Of a stretch of DNA of 64,000 nucleotides, positions 59,300 through 64,000 are shown piece by piece. The translations under genes and the position numbers were made by a program. Under the pieces are notes generated by a model, which ran no database searches, was not told the DNA's origin, and saw only the letters and a program-made list of their open reading frames with translations. Position 1 is the stretch's first letter. Each line of letters begins with the position of its first letter. This DNA is from Timema cristinae (Eukaryota; Arthropoda; Insecta; Phasmatodea; Timematidae): assembly GCA_039000515.1 (NCBI GenBank), contig JBCFYV010000012.1, forward strand, positions 28,907,305 to 28,971,304, in the 5' to 3' direction.

Positions 59300-60575
59300 A
59301 AATTTCAATAGTGGTACAACAGCATTAACCTGGACTCACGTGACACTTTGATATGCTAATTACTCAAAATGGGTACGGGTACAAAACTTTCTCTTTGTGG
59401 TACAGAACTAGTACAAAACTTTGGCATAAAAAAAAGTTCAAAATCAAAAGGGGTACAACCGCATTTACCTGGAGTACATGGAGTACTCACTTTGATATGC
59501 TAATTACTCAAAACGGGTACGGGTACAATACTTTTTCTTTCTGGTACAAAACGGTACAAAACTAGTACAAAACTTTGGCATCAAAAAAGTTCAAAATTAA
59601 AAAGTAGTAAAACAGCATTAACCTTGAGTCACCACTTTGATATGCTAATTACTCAAAATGGGTACGGATACAAAACTTTGGCATCAAAAAAAGTTCAAAA
59701 CTCCAAAGTGGTACAACTGCATTAACCTAAAGTCACCACTTTGATATGCTAATTACTCAAAATGGGTACGGGTACAAAATGGTACAAAACTAGTACAAAA
59801 CTTTGGTATAAAAAAAATTCAAAAGTGGTACAACAGCATTAACCTGGAGTCACCACGTTGATATGCTAATTACTCAAAATGGTACAAAACTAGTACAAAA
59901 CTTTGGCATGAAAATATTCAAAAGTGGTACAACAGCATTAACCTGGAGTCACCACTTTGATATGCTAATTACTCAAAATGGGTACGGGTACAAAACTAGT
60001 ACAAAACTTTGGCATCAAAAAATTCAAAAGTGGTACAACAGCATTAACCTGGAGTCACCACTTTGATATGCTAATTACTGAAAATGAGTACGGGTACAAA
60101 ACTTATTTGTGTTACAAAACGGTACAAAACTATTACAAAACTTTGGCATCAAAAAAAGTTCAAAATCAAAAGGGGTACAACCGCATTTACCTGGAGTACG
60201 TGGAGTACTCACTTTGATATGCTAATTACTCAAAACGGTTACGGGTACAATACTTTTTCTTTCTGGTACAAAACGGTACAAAACTAGTACAAAACTTTGG
60301 CATAAAAAAAAAGTTCAAAATTAAAAAGTAGTAAAACAGCATTAACCTTGAGTCACCACTTTGATATGCTAATTACTCAAAATGGGTACGGATACAAAAC
60401 TTTGGCATCAAAAAAAGTTCAAAATTTAAAAGTGGTACAACTGCATTAACCTAGAGTCACCACTTTGATATGCTAATTACTCAAAACGGGTACGGGTACA
60501 AAATGGTACAAAACTAGTACTAAACTTTGGCATCAAAAGGTTCTAAATTCAAATGTGGTACTACAGGTTAATGGA
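59300..60575. repeat. Ten-unit tandem array with higher-order structure
   Basis: GATATGCTAATTACT cores start at 59350, 59494, 59639, 59743, 59860, 59959, 60065, 60216, 60363 and 60467, giving spacings 144, 145, 104, 117, 99, 106, 151, 147 and 104. The 144-145-104 block and the 151-147-104 block share variant units (AGGGGTACAACCGCATTTAC occurs in both), so a multi-unit segment was duplicated. Short open frames in the array (MLITQNGYGYKT) are a by-product. Confidence 0.92.
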
Positions 60576-61099
60576 CGTCTAGCTGACTGGAATGAATAAG
60601 CTAATTTTTCTGCTCGAGAGTGTGATTGTATCTTGACGTTATGTCTCACCACGTTTAGTCAAACTTGGTCGCCTACACACTTTACGGTCCGGCACTACAC
60701 TTCTTATCTCTCTCAATTCTTGGAAAAAAGTTTGCTTGCTGCCTTTACTGATTACCGGTCGTGGTTGCCAGTCTCCCAATTGTTTAAACAAACCAGTAGT
60801 TCTGCCAACCTGATGGCTGGAATCCACCAGTTTGTATAACGTTAGCAACGCCATCTATTTTAGAGCTGAAATCTCAACACGCCGCCAGGTAGGGTAGGCA
60901 GGGCCTTAAACAGATGCGATCACAGATGCTATATCAAAACCTCTCTAACCAGCTACCCCATGACATAACTTTGTCACCATAGAGGATATTCACCAACTTA
61001 TCAATCATTATCAGAGGTACACAAAGCAAATAGGATGCGTTCAGTACCCAATATCCTCCCAACAGAGGTGCACAGAAGGCAACTCACAAACCTGTCACA

Positions 61100-64000
61100 A
61101 TGTTCAAAGGTCCAACTTTTCCAGTTCTCTCACTGTACGTCCATATCGAGTAGTAAGTTCTTCTTTTTCTGCAACAATAGAAACAGGTTCTTCCACCGTA
61201 GACATTGGTTGGTAAGGCATCAGGCGAAGGGCTTCTGGAGAAGACACCCCCAATGGGTGAGTGTTTGAAATGGCCTCAACACCTCCAAATTAACCGTCTT
61301 CAGTCGGACAGTTATAACAACACCATATGGACCAGGAAGAATATCTAAGACCTGACCAAATGGCCAACCAAGCCGCTTGCTGTTGTCACTTCCAATCAGC
61401 ACGACGTCTCCAACAGAAATAGGTTGGTCGTCTTTCCTGACTTACACTTGGTGTACAAGTTGACCCAAATATTCTGATCTGAATCTTCTTCTCAGCGTTT
61501 CACGCAACTGCTGCTGATACCTGTGCCTTTTTGTGAGATTAACTTTGTCTAAGGTGTCTAGGTCAGGTACTCCCACCATGTAAACTTTTTGTAGAAACAT
61601 TGAAGGAGTTAATGCTACCAGATCATCAGCGTTTTCAGACTTGTAGGTGATAGGTCGGGAATTGATAACGGCTTCGGCATCACACAAAATGGTAAACATT
61701 TCTTTGTATTTCAAGGCAGCTCACCCCAAAAGTTTCTCAACAGTTTTTTTAACCAATTGTATAACTCTTTCCCACCAAGCGGCAGTTGAAGGGTTAAATT
61801 TCCACTAAATTTTCCTTGCCGTACTGTGACTTGAAATGCTTTCACAGACAGTCTTTCTAAGGGAATTTTCAGCTCCAACGAAATCAGTCCCATTATCCGA
61901 GTACACTATGACGTCTCAAAGCTTGCAGGAAGACGGATGTGGAAATATACATAATTAGCTCGAAATGCACAGCTCTATAAACAGCATACGTGAAAACCCA
62001 GATCCATGCTTTAACTTCATCTTTTAGGTAGAAGGGTCTAGCCAGATCAATTACTGTGATTTCAAAAACTGCTGCATCTCATACTCTGTATGCAAAAGAG
62101 GAGCAGCTTCCACGTTAACACTCTTCCCAACGTGCCTTTGACATATTCACAGGTAGAAATGACTGATCTGACAGTTTTTCTTGCATTCAGTATCCACTAC
62201 CTTTCTCTTAGTATAATTAACAACATGTGTGTTCCAGCATGAGAATTTTTCTTGTGCTCTGTAAAAATAAATCTTTTTACAACGGGGTGATTCGAGGGCA
62301 ATACCAGGGGCATAAAAAAATCATCTTTATCTTGACGAAACACTATCTTAGTCTTCAGCCTAATAAGACCCTCCTCATCTTTGTAGGTCTTCAACGTACT
62401 AAGCCTCTCACATGATTGATCCCTGAAAAATTTTTCTTGTACAAGCTTTATGCTCTTCTTTTATGCAGCTTTTAATTCTTCGTAAGATAATTCACTCACT
62501 TATCTTAGATCCTTTGTTTGACAGCAATTGTGGAAAAATCTTATGATTCATGCTACCATGCGCAATATTTTGTCATAGCGTGAGAAGAAACGGTAATACC
62601 ACTTACATCCATGGTACCGACACGTTTTCTGGCTAACTTACTTTTCATAAGATCGACACCATTCACAAACATCTTGCTGAGCCAGCAAGCATTGAGTTGT
62701 TGGATGATGACCTTTTCTGTTTTCTTGAGAAATACAGTCCTCTAGATAACTAATACTCCCACAAGGCCATTGGTCAAAGGGTTCCCTCAGCTACTCAGGT
62801 TCCTCCCACCATCTTGCTGCTATTAGCTCTCCTGCTGTACATCCTCTTGAAGGAAGGTCTGCTGGATTAGCATCACCTGGAACGTGTCTCCAGGACGTCA
62901 TCTTAGTCAATCTTCTTATATCTTAAGCACGGTTGTTAACAAAGACGTTCCAAGATCCCTCTAGTTGAATCCGTCCAATTGTATATCTTGACTTATCCCC
63001 AACAAAGTCCATCTATAACCGAAATAGTTAACCTCGCCCCCTTTAATGCTGTAAATAATTCTAGTCGTGAAATCGAAATACTTCTCAAAGGTGTTTTTCT
63101 TGACCTTGCTGCTAAGAGGTGTACCTCAACCACTTCACTAGTTACTATTCGGGTAAAAGCAGCGGTGGCATAAGCTAGTAAGCTGGCATCACGAATGTGT
63201 GAACACTAATGTATTCTTTACTGTTTGACTTTCACAACCTCCTACAACAAAGGTAAGCTTTCATACCAATGTAGAAATTAATCTTTCTGGGCAGCATAAA
63301 CTTTTGTATCCCAAGAAATTCCAGTTTTCCAAATTCTTTGCAACAATATTTTAGGGCAGAGTAAAACTGAACAAACTACTCCAAATGGATCAAACACTTT
63401 ATGTGCCAAAGACAAAATAGTTCGCTTAGTGACCACCTTAATGTTGATATTCCTTAGCCAGTCTAAATTTACACCAAGTGTGTCACTCTTTCGTTCCTAT
63501 AACAATCCCAACACTGGTGACTGCAGAATGAGCACTGTCCCCTGTGTATTGAAAACCTGTAAGATTAAAGTTACCATCTTTCATTACATTACGAGCCTCA
63601 CTTATGAACTGTTTTAGCTCCTGTTCATTATCCAGGCTAACAACGACGTTAGCCACATACAAACTATTCAGTAACCAATTCATCATTGATGAACTGTACT
63701 TCGAAACTGCCATGGCTTGTTGTACGTGATAGTCAAGCAGTGAACCTAACAAAAAAGGACTGCATTTTAATCCGAAAACCAATATTTTGCTGTCGAAACA
63801 GTTTCACTTTGTTTTCTTCTTCAGGATCCCATCAAAAGAATCGTAAAAGATCTCTATATTTCTGGCATACACTAATTTGGAGTAAAGCCTTCTCGATGTT
63901 AGCAATACCCCATATCTTCTTTCTCGAAACCTTAGAAGAATAGCCAATATGAGTTCAATAAGATTTGGTCCATCTTTAAATACTGATTCAATGATAGTGA
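61100..64000 (-). pseudogene. BEL/Pao LTR retrotransposon pol, degraded, runs off right edge
   Basis: Read leftward: reverse transcriptase (FGLKCSPFLLGSLLDYHVQQ at about 63720-63780, RNVMKDGNFNLTGF near 63550), an RNase H-like region (62900-63150, ISISRLELFTALKGARL), an integrase zinc-binding part (62200-62390, EEGLIRLKTKIVFRQD and PLVLPSNHPVVKRFIF), and an integrase core with AEAVINSRPITY and DLVALTPSMFL (61600-61700). Last is the BEL-specific C-terminal domain (DUF5641-like) VLIGSDNSKRLGWPFGQVL at 61340-61400. The order is that of BEL/Pao. Stops and frameshifts separate every block, so it is inactive. No LTR was recognised at the left end; the gag and protease part is outside the window. 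Confidence 0.88.

Larger units (their letters stand above)
56366..60905. mobile_element. Non-autonomous TTAA-target DNA transposon, copy 2 (4.5 kb, inverted)
   Basis: Ends GGCCCTGCCTACCC (56366) and GGGTAGGCAGGGCC (ending 60905), flanked by TTAA at 56362-56365 and 60906-60909. It is the reverse complement of copy 1 over nearly its full length, with only scattered substitutions and small indels by eye. The extra 625 bp come almost entirely from a longer tandem array. It lies in the expected intron upstream of the visible IMP-L2-like exons. It carries no transposase. Confidence 0.88.

Noticed and set aside
59300..60575. CRISPR-like array
   Set aside because: Units are contiguous tandem repeats with variable lengths of 99-151 bp inside a eukaryotic transposon; there are no unique spacers.

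Overview
This is an AT-rich eukaryotic window, most likely from an arthropod. The evidence is intron-split host exons, an ImpL2-type Ig protein, and a dense mix of BEL/Pao, LINE, hAT and tRNA-derived SINE sequence. The species cannot be told from the sequence. Most of the 64 kb is mobile-element sequence; recognisable host coding sequence is under 2 kb. Two host genes are visible, both on the minus strand. The first is the middle of a MARF1 (meiosis regulator and mRNA stability factor 1) orthologue: six exons between 30951 and 8711 encode five consecutive LOTUS/OST-HTH domains, with canonical splice sites and matching phases. The second is the C-terminal Ig domain of an IMP-L2-like secreted Ig protein, in two exons (55622-55399 and 55069-54935). 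The MARF1 NYN nuclease and RRM exons, expected between 31 and 55 kb, were not found; that interval holds a 100-N assembly gap and a stretch of poor-quality sequence.

Layout. 0-6 kb: a broken hAT transposase (minus) and a 3.9-kb non-autonomous element with TTAA target duplications. 6-8.7 kb: a truncated hAT-type MITE running into a GC-rich 36-bp minisatellite. 8.7-31 kb: MARF1 exons, with introns full of hAT-type MITEs (one nested in another), fold-back elements, a SINE, a degraded multi-copy transposon-like gene (19.7-21.3 kb) and a second hAT transposase pseudogene (23.2-25 kb). 31-34 kb: unassigned. 34-36.5 kb: scaffold gap and homopolymer-rich low-quality sequence. 38-40.7 kb: a LINE with a SINE inserted in it. 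41-45 kb: a cluster of SINEs, a MITE and two large fold-back elements. 45.1-46.5 kb: a degraded integrase gene. 46.7-48.2 kb: a fossil densovirus-like capsid gene. 50-51.4 kb: two tandem arrays. 52.3-54.8 kb: SINEs and a complete 0.9-kb hAT-type MITE. 54.9-55.6 kb: IMP-L2-like exons. 56.4-60.9 kb: a second, inverted, larger copy of the TTAA element. 61.1-64 kb: a degraded BEL/Pao pol gene running off the right edge.

No candidate for a wholly new enzymatic system was found. The features most worth following are the inverted pair of TTAA elements, which share internal SINEs but have different tandem arrays; the endogenous densovirus capsid remnant; the hAT-type MITE families; and the apparently missing 5' half of MARF1.
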